Notes: a model not told the origin generated them from the sequence alone. A stretch of DNA of 64,000 nt from Jutongia huaianensis (GCF_014384985.1 NZ_JACRSX010000011.1:46215-110214); one strand, 5' to 3'; shown: positions 17,901 to 25,866, counted from the first letter of the stretch. Made by a program: numbers and translations.

Positions 17901-18241
17901 TGATTCAGGGAGAAGAGGATACCGGCAGAGTGCAGATCTATATGGACAATATATCGGCGGAGTTTCGTGTTCAGCAGGGAGAGATCAAGGGACTTGTCTT
18001 GTGTGATGACCGGGAGGGATATGACACACTTTCCGGAGATGGGGAGAAGCTTACCCAGGCATTACAGCAGGATGGTTACAATGTAAAAAATATATCCTAC
18101 AGCATGAACCACAGATCCCGTGTGGAAGCAATGACGGCAAAGGCAGGAGAAAAGGTACCGTCCTCTTCTCTGTACCGGATAGCCAAAACCGTAGTACGTT
18201 ATGTAATGGATACGATGAAGCAGGATGACACTGACTTATAG
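14933..18241 (+). CDS. Large flagellar-operon protein with FliK-like C-terminus
   Basis: This 1,102-residue protein has no signal peptide or membrane segment and is mostly helical, Gln/Glu-rich and repetitive. Several segments share a pattern of the form ITEQNITKVKELD or VTPENINVMQVM, about 25-residue helical units around residues 215, 315, 370, 610 and later. The N-terminus (about 25-70) has a small beta domain (GQVVQGVISGVSDKVSISFK). The C-terminal 120 residues (MNVTLIQGEEDTGRVQIYMD, then LVLCDDREGYDTL and LTQALQQDGYNVKNISY) resemble the C-terminal domain of hook-length protein FliK. It may be the Lachnospiraceae family called DUF6240, which I name from memory. ATG 14933 follows AAAGGTGAG; a longer in-frame start at 14828 would lie inside the thrS terminator. 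It precedes flagellin by 14 nt under the same promoter, which points to a flagellar role. Confidence 0.68.
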   Translation: MNVNDIIAQTANVSRRKTAFGSDSFLQIGRRGQVVQGVISGVSDKVSISFKGAEVSVPASSVQNATEGETRNFKIMEVSKERIVLKEVGRADSSESRAMIATTVSASSYSFSDHLNDSGKVSGAKQQAGQNIAVLTGEDYQNIESEQGALEEYKASALDRTIERHKENRQWQKENVQKNIENSKEYRETIKNLQEQGVTQLMDPAQIENALREADLPVTKANVARVASAVQMTTILPELSQDAEAYILENQMAPTIENLYHGQYSASGALDISVVDEEVWQQLQGQITGLLQENGISVDEAVLADAKWLFANEIAVTPENINVMQVMRDISENMTPEKVLDQIIYAMQTGASPEQASLDDRQIVIAIDALQTLEEITPEDVENTVRNVGQSEVTMQQLKQSVDVRNSGQSERKDPDNVTEASEAQQNGGSQTDNRPIFSEMITVTQRQLEELRLRMTLPAAVRMAQKGIDIQVTPLKALVEELRQQEQKDYQEILPDMKLDESQWDRVQDSIARAEDIRKAPASILGIGARQHELLTMNVLHRAAVSTAAQTRQYQTDYEAVGTQVRTDLGDSLQKAFQNVPELLDSLGMEDTQANQRAVRILGYNSLEITEQNITKVKELDAQVNSVLDHMKPTLVMKLVQQGENPLDLPLDELDQRLAKLADEQDISSEEKYSRYLWRLEQEQGLTKQERDGYIGLFRLMHQVEDSDGAAIGSVMEAGWEMNLRSLLKAVRTQKRKGVDTRIDDDFGGLSDLRYTSKNITQQIDNAFSGKEFSGDSSSDSTRQYYERLSRQIMNEMEPAALREISDGDMEQLLDHSLERLQEQLKQAEGSRETQQRLYEQLASQLRETVEQSQESIRYLEQMGLPDTINNIQAAHQLICQNYDVYHEIHERRRDVSGDEQDELRQSMEEIPDSLDQEDMLLQSYDRLGQSMEKILEHSYEKEMITSDELRGLKQLRTGMIFQSSRAGRYSYDVPVVTGDQVTTMNVTLIQGEEDTGRVQIYMDNISAEFRVQQGEIKGLVLCDDREGYDTLSGDGEKLTQALQQDGYNVKNISYSMNHRSRVEAMTAKAGEKVPSSSLYRIAKTVVRYVMDTMKQDDTDL

Positions 18242-18255
18242 AAAAGAGGTAAAAT

Positions 18256-19584
18256 ATGAGAATTAATCACAATATTTCAGCACAGATGGCAAATGTAAAT
18301 TTAAAGAGAACGGATTCCCGTCTTTCCTCCAGTCTGGAGAGACTGAGTTCCGGTTACAAGATCAATAAGGCGGCGGATGATTCGGCAGGAATGGCCATTA
18401 CCAATAAAATGAGGGCACAGATCCGTGCACTGGATCAGGCATCCCGCAACTCACAGGATGGACAGTCGATTATTGAAACCGCTGAGGGAGCGATGGGGGA
18501 GATTGAAACTATTCTTCAGAGAGTCAGAGAGCTGGCAGTGCAGACGGCAAATGATACCTATGCACTGGAGGATCGCGAGGCTGTTCAGAAAGAAGTGGAT
18601 GAGCTTCTGGACGAAGTAGATCGTATTGCGACGACCACGGAGTTCAACGGAACAGCATTGTTGGATGGTTCTGCAGCCCGTACCTTTGGAAGCAGTAACA
18701 TTGATATTAAACCGGTCTATACCTCTATGAGTGTTGAGAAGGGAGATTATAAGCTGACGGTGGATCAGGTGGCAGAACCGGCAGAGCTCACTGTTCCGCT
18801 GCCGTCTGTGCCGGGCAGTATCGAATTAAATAAGACATTAATTGAATTTCCGGCAACCATGAATGATGATGCCGTTGCAGAGAAGCTTCAGGCTGCCTGT
18901 GACGCCATGAATATTGACATGGAGAGAAACGGCGGGTCTGTTACATTTAAAACAAGAGCCACAGGAAGTCTGGAAAAGATTACATATTCTGATGGTACGG
19001 GAGAGAAGGTTGCGAATGGAAAAGAGGCCAAAATCACATTTCAGGATGGTTTTAGCAGTACTGCAACCTATTCCAGTGATGGAAATCTGGTAACAATCCG
19101 TGATAATGAAGGCTTTGAGATGCAGATCGAGACAAATGCGGTAGGAGATGCAGATTTAAGAATTTTTGACGCAGGGTATATGACAGTACAGATCGGAGCC
19201 AATGAGTCACAGACACTGAATATGAATTTTCCGGAGGTATCCTGCCTGAATCTGGGACTGCGTTCTTCCGATGGAAATGACAAGATCAATCTGTGTACTC
19301 AATACAGCTCAGAGAATGCACTGAACAGTATGGACCGGGCAATCAAAAAGGTATCCGGAGCCAGATCGACACTTGGTTCTTATCAGAATCGTCTGGAGAC
19401 AACGACTTCCAGTCTGGACCTCAGCAGCCAGAATATTACAGAGGCAATGTCACGGATCAGCGATACGGATATGGCAGATGAGATGACAAAATATACACAG
19501 TATGAGGTGCTTTCCCAGGCGGCAACATCTATGCTTGCACAGGCAAATAACAGACCACAGCAGATCATGTCATTATTGCAGTAA
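18256..19584 (+). CDS. fliC: Flagellin
   Basis: The 442-residue product is the filament subunit of the flagellum. The N-terminal D0/D1 region (1-140) is typical: MRINHNISAQMANVNLKRTD, SGYKINKAADDSAGMAI and LQRVRELAVQTAND. The C-terminal D1/D0 region (about 350-442) ends DMADEMTKYTQYEVLSQAAT, MLAQANNRPQQIMSLLQ, as in most flagellins. The middle 200 residues are variable surface domains. It is secreted by the flagellar type III system without a cleaved signal. The gene starts 14 nt after the FliK-like gene with AAAAGAGG upstream, and has no promoter of its own that I can see, so it depends on the upstream sigma-28-type promoter. FliS follows. Confidence 0.96.
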   Translation: MRINHNISAQMANVNLKRTDSRLSSSLERLSSGYKINKAADDSAGMAITNKMRAQIRALDQASRNSQDGQSIIETAEGAMGEIETILQRVRELAVQTANDTYALEDREAVQKEVDELLDEVDRIATTTEFNGTALLDGSAARTFGSSNIDIKPVYTSMSVEKGDYKLTVDQVAEPAELTVPLPSVPGSIELNKTLIEFPATMNDDAVAEKLQAACDAMNIDMERNGGSVTFKTRATGSLEKITYSDGTGEKVANGKEAKITFQDGFSSTATYSSDGNLVTIRDNEGFEMQIETNAVGDADLRIFDAGYMTVQIGANESQTLNMNFPEVSCLNLGLRSSDGNDKINLCTQYSSENALNSMDRAIKKVSGARSTLGSYQNRLETTTSSLDLSSQNITEAMSRISDTDMADEMTKYTQYEVLSQAATSMLAQANNRPQQIMSLLQ

Positions 19585-19674
19585 TGATAATGGCGAAAGC
19601 GAATGGAATCCGCTATGCCAATATTGTATCTGCGGCTCAATGGGAATGGGCTGGGAAAGGAATGCTGGATTAGT

Positions 19675-20154
19675 ATGGACAAAGAAAATAAAAAAATATA
19701 TACGACACGGATCAGTCAGGCAAACCGCAGCGAGCTGGTGGTGATCATATATGAACTGATGCTGGAAAGCCTTGCAGAGGCAGGTCAGGCATTTGAAAAA
19801 GAGGATTTTGATACTGCAGATGTGGAATTAAAACGGGTACAAGGCTTCCTTTGTGAATTAAGGGGCAGTCTTGACTTTCAGTTCCCTGTATCTTATCGTC
19901 TGGCTTCGTTATATCGATATGTGAATGAACAACTGGTAAAATCAATCACACGAAAGAAAAATGTTGGGCTGGCTTCCTGTGAGCGGGTGCTTCAAGGATT
20001 GAAAGAAAGCTTTGAGGAGATTGCCAAACAGGATACGTCGGGACCGGTCATGGAAAACAGCCAGCAGGTGTATGCCGGACTGACCTACGGTAAAGGCAGT
20101 CTCAATGAGGTCGCGATTGATCCCGGAACACTTGGGAGAGGATTTCAGGTATAG
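19675..20154 (+). CDS. fliS: Flagellar export chaperone FliS-like protein
   Basis: This 159-residue helical protein starts MDKENKKIYTTRISQANRSE and continues LVVIIYELMLESLAEAGQAF, the four-helix layout of FliS, which binds the C-terminus of flagellin and keeps it from polymerising before export. The C-terminal part (about 125-159) is less typical. It directly follows the flagellin gene, the expected place. I prefer ATG 19675 (GGGAAAGGA upstream, spacing somewhat long) over an in-frame ATG at 19603, which would add residues unlike FliS. Sequence match to canonical FliS is moderate, so the call leans on size, N-terminal pattern and context. Confidence 0.75.
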   Translation: MDKENKKIYTTRISQANRSELVVIIYELMLESLAEAGQAFEKEDFDTADVELKRVQGFLCELRGSLDFQFPVSYRLASLYRYVNEQLVKSITRKKNVGLASCERVLQGLKESFEEIAKQDTSGPVMENSQQVYAGLTYGKGSLNEVAIDPGTLGRGFQV

Positions 20155-20193
20155 TGAAACATCATAAATATATGAGAAAGGCATAAATGAAAT

Positions 20194-21693
20194 ATGGAAA
20201 AGAAAAATTTTTTAGATGACAGAGGAGCCGGAGTATTGCTGCCCATCAGCAGTCTGCCTTCTGCGTATGGTATTGGTACATTGGGTGAGGAAGCATACCA
20301 TTTTGTGGACAGACTGGTAAAAGCAGGACAGAAATACTGGCAGGTACTTCCGGCAGGACCTACAAGTTTTGGGGATAGTCCGTACCAATCCTTCTCTGCT
20401 TTTGCAGGCAATCCGTATTTTATTGATCTGGATACCCTGATTCAGGAGGGACTTCTGACGATTCAGGAGGTAGAAAGTGAGGAGTGGGGAGAGGATCCGG
20501 AGGACATAGATTATGCCATTCTCTTTCAAAACCGTTTTAAGGTGCTGAAAAAAGCATATAATCGAAGCAAGCATCAGGAAGAATCTTCATATCGTACCTT
20601 CTGCCGTCAAAATACTTACTGGCTCGCAGACTATTGTCTGTATATGGCATTAAAGTTTGAAAATGACAATAAGGAATGGCAGCTTTGGGAGGAGGATATT
20701 CGATTCCGTCAGAAGGATGCAGTGAAAAAATGGCAGAAAAAGCTGGCAGACGAAATCGCTTTCTGGGAGTTTTGTCAGTATAAGTTTTATCAGCAGTGGA
20801 ACCGACTTAAAAAGTATGCCCACAAGAAAAAGATTCGTTTGATCGGAGATATTCCGCTGTACGTTTCTATGGACAGTGCCGATGTATGGGCACATTCGGA
20901 TCTTTTTGAACTGGATGAGAGAAAGAAACCCATCAATATTGCGGGAGTACCGCCAGATTGTTTTTCGGCAGACGGACAGCGCTGGGGTAATCCGCTTTAC
21001 GACTGGAAAGCAATGGAAAAAGATCATTTCCGCTGGTGGTATAAGCGCATGGAAGCAAATGCAAAGCTGTATGATGTGATCCGTATTGACCATTTTATCG
21101 GGATTGTAAATTTCTGGTCCATTCCGGCATCCTGCCCGACAGCGGTAGATGGCAAATGGAGAAAAGGACCGGGCAAAAAGCTTACGGATGTGATCAAAGA
21201 GGCAACAAAAGGAACCGATATTATTGCCGAGGATCTGGGTGTGGTTGGACCGAATGTACGGAAGCTGATACAAAAGACAGGCTGGCCGGGGATGAAGATT
21301 CTGGAGTTTGCATTTGATGGCGCGGCAGATAATGAATATCTGCCACATAATTATAAAGATCCCAACTGTCTTGTATATGGTGGAACTCATGACAATGAAA
21401 CGATCATGGGATTTTATGGAGTTAAAAAGAAAAAAGAATTGAAATATGTGATGGATTATCTACAGGTAAAGAAAAAAAAGCAGATTCCTATGGAGATGAT
21501 CCGGCTGGGATATGGGAGCATTGCCAATACTGCAATTTTCCAGATGCAGGATATCCTCGGACTGGATAATCGTGCCCGGATGAACCTGCCTTCGACGGTG
21601 GGAACAAACTGGCGCTGGCGTATGCTTCCGGGAGCATTTACCAGGGAGCATTGCCGTTATCTGAAAAAGCTGTGCCGGATTTATAATCGTTAA
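20194..21693 (+). CDS. malQ: 4-alpha-glucanotransferase (amylomaltase)
   Basis: The 499-residue enzyme is a GH77 amylomaltase that transfers alpha-1,4-glucan segments between maltodextrins and works in starch or glycogen use in the cytoplasm. Family motifs are clear: RGAGVLLPISSLPS and GIGTLGEEAYHFVD at the N-terminus, WQVLPAGPTSFGDSPYQS, and IGDIPLYVSMDSADVW. VIRIDHFIGIVNFW carries the nucleophile Asp, DIIAEDLGVVGP the acid/base Glu, and GTHDNETIMG the third carboxylate. Length is normal. It starts 39 nt after fliS with AGAAAGG upstream, so read-through from the flagellar operon is possible. A terminator follows. No other glucan gene is adjacent. Confidence 0.96.
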   Translation: MEKKNFLDDRGAGVLLPISSLPSAYGIGTLGEEAYHFVDRLVKAGQKYWQVLPAGPTSFGDSPYQSFSAFAGNPYFIDLDTLIQEGLLTIQEVESEEWGEDPEDIDYAILFQNRFKVLKKAYNRSKHQEESSYRTFCRQNTYWLADYCLYMALKFENDNKEWQLWEEDIRFRQKDAVKKWQKKLADEIAFWEFCQYKFYQQWNRLKKYAHKKKIRLIGDIPLYVSMDSADVWAHSDLFELDERKKPINIAGVPPDCFSADGQRWGNPLYDWKAMEKDHFRWWYKRMEANAKLYDVIRIDHFIGIVNFWSIPASCPTAVDGKWRKGPGKKLTDVIKEATKGTDIIAEDLGVVGPNVRKLIQKTGWPGMKILEFAFDGAADNEYLPHNYKDPNCLVYGGTHDNETIMGFYGVKKKKELKYVMDYLQVKKKKQIPMEMIRLGYGSIANTAIFQMQDILGLDNRARMNLPSTVGTNWRWRMLPGAFTREHCRYLKKLCRIYNR

Positions 21694-21714
21694 TATCTGT
21701 ACGAAAAATAGTAC

Positions 21715-21758
21715 AAGCCACTTGATCAACAGGTGCCCGGATGTTGATCAGGTGGCTT
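21715..21758 (+). terminator. Rho-independent terminator after malQ
   Basis: AAGCCACTTGATCAACA pairs with TGTTGATCAGGTGGCTT and is followed by ATTTTAATATTTT. Confidence 0.85.
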
Positions 21759-21809
21759 ATTTTAATATTTTGGGAAATAAGTAATACCAGATGATTTCGT
21801 TTATAATTA

Positions 21810-22235
21810 TTATCTGACTGCTGCTTTGATCTGAGCCGCAAGCTCTGCCGCATTTTCCTCCGGTGTACCGGGTTCCCAGGAGATATTGACGGTGTCGCCC
21901 TTGTAACGTGGAATCAGATGCACATGGAGATGAAAGACCGTCTGACCGGCGGCTTCTCCGTTATTCTGGAGTACATTGATGCCGTCACAGTGGAGTACCT
22001 CCTTCATCGCTTTGGCGCATTTGCGGGCTACCTTGAAAAGCTTTTCTGCATCTTCGTCCTCTAGCTCAAAGAGATCTGCTGCGTGATTTTTGGGAAGGAT
22101 CACAGCATGTCCCCTGGAAGCCGGATTGATATCAAGCATAACCTTAAAATCGTCATCCTCATAGATTGTGGTGGAAGGAATCTCTCCCTTGTTGATCTTA
22201 CAGAAAATACAATCGTCTACCATTTTTTTACTCAT
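21810..22235 (-). CDS. HIT family nucleotide hydrolase
   Basis: This 141-residue histidine-triad protein carries CIFCKINKGEIPS near the N-terminus, typical of the HinT/PKCI branch. The catalytic motif HLHVHLIP lies near residue 108, preceded by NNGEAAGQTVFH. Proteins of this class hydrolyse AMP-lysine-type phosphoramidates or dinucleotides. AGAGGT lies 9 nt before the ATG. It is the last gene of a minus-strand group rhomboid - flavodoxin-like protein - HIT, with gaps of 19 and 25 nt. The physiological substrate is unknown. Confidence 0.93.
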   Translation of the reverse strand: MSKKMVDDCIFCKINKGEIPSTTIYEDDDFKVMLDINPASRGHAVILPKNHAADLFELEDEDAEKLFKVARKCAKAMKEVLHCDGINVLQNNGEAAGQTVFHLHVHLIPRYKGDTVNISWEPGTPEENAAELAAQIKAAVR

Positions 22236-22260
22236 AATATTTTACCTCTTTTCTTTTTGA

Positions 22261-23283
22261 TTAAGCCCGCTGAAAAGGAAAAACCGTGTCAAATGTACGG
22301 ATCTGTTTGAAATCACCCTTTGCAGATACGGCACCAGAGAGAAATGCATTATGCATGGTAATCTCACCGTTCATAAGCTGTTTTACTGTTTGGTGATTTA
22401 TTTTAATCTGGACATTAGCAGAAGGGTTTTCTTTATTACGGCATTCCAGATGTTCGTTATCAATCTCAAGGGAAAGAATTCTTCCGTCCTCAAACTGGAG
22501 ATTATAACATACGTGCAACGGTGTCACAGCTTGAAAATGCTCCTTCAAAAATGAAGCAAATGGATCTTCCGAGATATCTGACGGTGTGGTCTCCGTTTCT
22601 TCTGCATCATCTCCCAGAAGCCCCTTAAACATACTGGTGAGTTCCTCGATATCCTCTTTTTGTTTCTGAACGTAATTGGTGTCGGAAACATACATAGATA
22701 ACTGCTCACTTTCCTGAGGGGTCAGGTGCATGGTTTTGGGCTGAAGTACATTTTCGCAGATGGAATTGGTACTGGATGGAAACATCGTTATCTTTTTGGA
22801 GAAGGAACGGTAAAAGCTCTCAGCTTTTTTCTCGATCAGAAGAGCATAGTCCGGATTGGTTTCAAACTCCGTATAATCCTCCACATAAGCACAGATTCCT
22901 TCACAGGGAATGCCTCCAAGTATTTCCCATGCCTGAACCAGCGTCTGGTATGCCGTTTTCTCTCCGGCAGCTGTCGCCGTGACCAGTGGGAACATATAGA
23001 GATTTTGGATGCGGTCCCGGTCACCGTACAGCCAGCAGGCGTCCAGAAACTGCTGGAGCAGACCGCCAATGCCAAGCCATTCTACAGAAGCGGCAAGAAT
23101 GACGCCGTCTGCCTCCTTCAGTGTTTTGGGGAGTACGGAAATACCGCGTTTATCCTCATATAAATTATATTTTTTTACATCAATGTTCAGCTCGTTAAGA
23201 ACCTCTGTGAGTTTATTCATTACATAGATGGTGGGATCCTCAATGAGTCCGCGGCCACCATAATAAATATTGATTCGCTGCAT
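22261..23283 (-). CDS. Flavodoxin-fold NADPH-dependent reductase fused to SCP2 domain
   Basis: The 340-residue product has an N-terminal flavodoxin-like/NADPH-dependent FMN reductase region (about 1-180). It begins QRINIYYGGRGLIEDPTIYV, with ADGVILAASVEWLGIGGLLQ as the flavin-binding turn. After a low-complexity, acidic linker (about 215-240) comes a C-terminal SCP2 sterol-carrier-like domain (about 240-335, NPSANVQIKINHQTVKQLMN and ISGAVSAKGD-type ending LSGAVSAKGDFKQI). The SCP2 fold binds hydrophobic molecules, so the pair may reduce a lipophilic substrate or quinone. The start at 23283 has AGGAAA 7 nt upstream; an ATG 12 nt earlier has no spacing for a ribosome binding site. Cotranscribed with the rhomboid and HIT genes. 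Confidence 0.72.
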   Translation of the reverse strand: MQRINIYYGGRGLIEDPTIYVMNKLTEVLNELNIDVKKYNLYEDKRGISVLPKTLKEADGVILAASVEWLGIGGLLQQFLDACWLYGDRDRIQNLYMFPLVTATAAGEKTAYQTLVQAWEILGGIPCEGICAYVEDYTEFETNPDYALLIEKKAESFYRSFSKKITMFPSSTNSICENVLQPKTMHLTPQESEQLSMYVSDTNYVQKQKEDIEELTSMFKGLLGDDAEETETTPSDISEDPFASFLKEHFQAVTPLHVCYNLQFEDGRILSLEIDNEHLECRNKENPSANVQIKINHQTVKQLMNGEITMHNAFLSGAVSAKGDFKQIRTFDTVFPFQRA

Positions 23284-23302
23284 ATATTTCCTCATTTCCT
23301 AA

Positions 23303-23986
23303 TTATTTCCAGAGAGAGCCGGATCCGAAGGAATCCTTTGTTTGCTGTCTCTGCTTACGGATGCCAACCAGAAGACCCAGGAGAAGTCCTCCTAAGAAGC
23401 CTCCGAGATGGGCTGCATTATCCACACCCTGATCCGTCAGACCACTGTACAGGCTCAGGAAAGCAGCAAATATCATCTGGCGGTAATCAATTTCAATTTC
23501 CTTACGGTGAAAAAGTACCAGTGCAAGAAGACCTCCGGTAATACCAAAAATCGCACCGGATGCTCCAATGGATAATGTGTTTATTCCTAATAGCATATTA
23601 TAAACCATAGACGTAAAGCCTGCAATAATTCCTGAAGAAAAATAAAGGATCAGAAAGCGGGGAGTGCCAATGTGCTGTTCAAGAAAGCTTCCCATAAAAA
23701 AAAGGCAGAGCATATTGTTAAAAATATGATCAATTCCTCCATGGAGAAACATGCAGGTCAGTACACGGTAATATTCATGCCGGTAAAAAAAATGATACCA
23801 GGAGAGGCATCCCTTGTCGATCCAGACGTCCTCCCCGCCGATCATACCGGAAATATCTGTCTTCAAGAAGATAATTACATTGATCAGGATCAGAATAGCG
23901 GTGGCAGAGTGCAGATAACGATGGATATCGCTGTCATCATTTTCGGAGACGTCTTCTGTCATATCATTGTCTGTATATGGTTCCAT
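23303..23986 (-). CDS. Rhomboid family intramembrane serine protease
   Basis: The 227-residue membrane protein has about six transmembrane helices starting near residue 27. Rhomboid hallmarks are present: YYRVLTCMFLHGGIDHIFNN (with HxxxxHxxxN), the catalytic serine in SIGASGAIFGITGG, and the catalytic histidine in NAAHLGGFLGGLLLG. It would cut membrane-anchored substrates inside the bilayer. ATG 23986 has AAAGGA 9 nt upstream; an in-frame ATG at 24100 would add 38 residues that overlap the palindrome region. It is the first gene of a three-gene minus-strand operon. Confidence 0.93.
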   Translation of the reverse strand: MEPYTDNDMTEDVSENDDSDIHRYLHSATAILILINVIIFLKTDISGMIGGEDVWIDKGCLSWYHFFYRHEYYRVLTCMFLHGGIDHIFNNMLCLFFMGSFLEQHIGTPRFLILYFSSGIIAGFTSMVYNMLLGINTLSIGASGAIFGITGGLLALVLFHRKEIEIDYRQMIFAAFLSLYSGLTDQGVDNAAHLGGFLGGLLLGLLVGIRKQRQQTKDSFGSGSLWK

Positions 23987-24075
23987 ATCATCGTATCCTT
24001 TCTGTTTTTTTCTATTGTAGTCATAAAGAACAGAAAGGTCAAATGGATTGACATTTTCCTTAAATGTGTGTAATA

Positions 24076-24090
24076 TGAAAACGGTTTTCA
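24076..24090. promoter_or_regulatory. Palindromic operator-like site between rhomboid and Fur-type genes
   Basis: TGAAAAC-G-GTTTTCA is a perfect 7-1-7 palindrome lying 89 nt before the rhomboid start and 79 nt before the Fur-family start. It resembles LacI/CcpA-type operators but is one base longer than the cre consensus. A separate G/C-rich hairpin (CTCCC...GGGAG, 24106-24132) lies between it and the Fur-type gene. Confidence 0.45.
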
Positions 24091-24169
24091 AATATGACAA
24101 ATAACTCCCCCCTGGAGGCTTTGGGGTGGGAGCCGGAAAATTCTTTTATGAGGGAATGGAGTGAATTAA

Positions 24170-24592
24170 GTGAATAAAGGAAAACATTATCATACAAAAC
24201 AGCAAAAGATCATTCTGGAATATCTGATGACAGGGGGAGAACGTTATGTGACCGTGAGCCAGATTGCTGCTCATCTGAAGGAGCAGGGACAGTCGGTTGG
24301 TCTCACGACGATCTACCGTCATTTGGACAAATTTGAGCAGGAAGGCCTTGTCCATAAGATTGTATTGGATGGCAACAGCGGGGCACACTATCAGTATACC
24401 GGAGAGGATGAGGGATCGTTTTTACTGAAATGCGAAAATTGTGGCAATATGATCCCCATGGCCTGCAGCCATATGGAGGAGTTATATGATCATGTGCTGG
24501 AGGAACACAGCTTTCAGGTAAATCCTCACAGAACGATGTTTTATGGTATGTGTAATGAATGTATGGAGAGAAAAAACAAAAATGAGAATTAA
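24170..24592 (+). CDS. Fur family metalloregulator (Zur/PerR type)
   Basis: This 140-residue regulator has the winged helix of Fur proteins at about 8-80 (HLKEQGQSVGLTTIYRHLDK, FEQEGLVHKI). Its dimerisation domain has two zinc-binding cysteine pairs, CENC at about 86-89 and CNEC at about 130-133. The GTG at 24170 has GGAG about 8 nt upstream and no ATG fits. The next gene, which overlaps it by 11 nt, encodes a zinc-binding lipoprotein, so zinc is the likeliest effector (Zur role); PerR or Fur cannot be excluded from sequence alone. Confidence 0.85.
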   Translation: MNKGKHYHTKQQKIILEYLMTGGERYVTVSQIAAHLKEQGQSVGLTTIYRHLDKFEQEGLVHKIVLDGNSGAHYQYTGEDEGSFLLKCENCGNMIPMACSHMEELYDHVLEEHSFQVNPHRTMFYGMCNECMERKNKNEN

Positions 24593-25685
24593 AAGAACAG
24601 ATAAAAAAACAACAGGAATGTTTTTATGGAAGATAGTGGCATGTTTTAGTGCCGTCATGCTGGTTGTCAGCGGATGCAGCATTTCCGCAGGCACAGACCA
24701 GACATCCGGGCAAAATAAAAAGGACAGCAAGGTTAAAGTGGTAGCAACATTATTTCCATATTATGATTTTGCCAGACAGGTGGCAGGCAAATATGCCGAT
24801 GTGTCTCTGATCCTGCCGGCCGGGATGGACACCCATTCCTTTGAACCGACGGCATCGGATATGATTCAGATGGGACAGGCCGATCTGATTTTGTATAATG
24901 GCGGTGAAAATGAGCAATGGGTTGGACAGGTATTAGAGTCTGCGGATAATAAAGGCATTGTGGCAGATGAGATGATGCGGCATGTGGATACTCTTGTGGA
25001 AGAGCATGTCGAAGGGATGCAGGAGGAAAAGGGTGAGGAACATGATCACGAAGAACATGGCACAGAAGATTCGGATCATATCGCATCTGAAAAGGAAGAG
25101 CACGATCATGAAACAGACGAAGCTTCTGATGCGTCAGGTGAGATAGATGAACATATCTGGACTTCCCCGGTAAATGCACAGAAGATCGTGGCACAGGTTG
25201 CGAAGGATCTGGCAGAGGTGGACCCGGAGCATCAGGAACAATATCAGAAAAATGCGGACAAATATATTAAAAAGCTGCAGACGCTGGATAAGGATATCCG
25301 GCAGGTGACAAGCCGGGCGAAGCACAAATATCTTGCATTTGCGGATCGTTTTCCACTGCGGTATTTTGTGGAGGAATATGGTCTTGATTATACGGCAGCA
25401 TTTGCGGGCTGCAGCAGTGATACGGAGCCAAGTGCGGAGACGATCACATATCTCACACGTCAGGTGAAAGAACGGAAGCTTCCGGTGGTATTAAAGATTG
25501 AACTGACAAGTGATAAGGTGGCGAAGGCAGTAGCGGAAGCAACATCCACGAAGGAGCACGAGGTAAAGGTGGAGACCTTTTATACCTGCCACAATGTTAC
25601 AAGGCAGCAGTTTGACGCAGGAGAAACCTACGTGAGTCTGATGGAAAAAAATGTAAAGGTATTGAGGGATGCATTAGAAGGTTAA
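24582..25685 (+). CDS. znuA: Zinc ABC transporter substrate-binding lipoprotein
   Basis: The 367-residue lipoprotein has a signal peptide ending in a lipobox (VVSGCS, Cys about 31) and is of the cluster A-I metal-binding type (ZnuA/AdcA). It shows VVATLFPYYDFARQVAGKYA, LPAGMDTHSFEPTASDM with the first ligand His, IDEHIWTSPVNAQKIV with the second, and LAFADRFPLRYFVEEYGL near the third. A His/Asp/Glu-rich loop at about 148-180 (EEHDHEEHGTED and more) is the zinc-scavenging insert of ZnuA-type proteins. No ABC ATPase or permease lies next to it; it may use one encoded elsewhere. The ATG overlaps the end of the Fur-type gene by 11 nt, which implies translational coupling and zinc control. Confidence 0.9.
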   Translation: MRIKRTDKKTTGMFLWKIVACFSAVMLVVSGCSISAGTDQTSGQNKKDSKVKVVATLFPYYDFARQVAGKYADVSLILPAGMDTHSFEPTASDMIQMGQADLILYNGGENEQWVGQVLESADNKGIVADEMMRHVDTLVEEHVEGMQEEKGEEHDHEEHGTEDSDHIASEKEEHDHETDEASDASGEIDEHIWTSPVNAQKIVAQVAKDLAEVDPEHQEQYQKNADKYIKKLQTLDKDIRQVTSRAKHKYLAFADRFPLRYFVEEYGLDYTAAFAGCSSDTEPSAETITYLTRQVKERKLPVVLKIELTSDKVAKAVAEATSTKEHEVKVETFYTCHNVTRQQFDAGETYVSLMEKNVKVLRDALEG

Positions 25686-25795
25686 AAATATGGATCTATG
25701 TCAGGCTTAAATAATAAAAAAAGGTTCATAACAGACAGAAAATTTTTTGATGAAAAACAAAATATCCGAAAAAATTTGGCAAATTTTCATTCGTC

Positions 25796-25824
25796 TTGAC
25801 AAGCCCGAAAAACCGGCATACACT
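25796..25824 (+). promoter_or_regulatory. Promoter of the D-amino-acid/5-oxoproline operon
   Basis: TTGACA (25796-25801), a 17-nt spacer and TACACT (25819-25824) form a near-ideal promoter. RNA would begin near 25831, about 36 nt before a terminator hairpin. Confidence 0.7.
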
Positions 25825-25866
25825 TTGGGTGAATCATAAAAATACTTGTTGTAATATCAACAGACG

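Noticed and set aside
24076..24090. CcpA cre site between rhomboid and Fur-type genes
   Set aside because: The palindrome has one extra base in comparison with the 14-bp cre consensus, so I list it only as an unassigned operator-like site.
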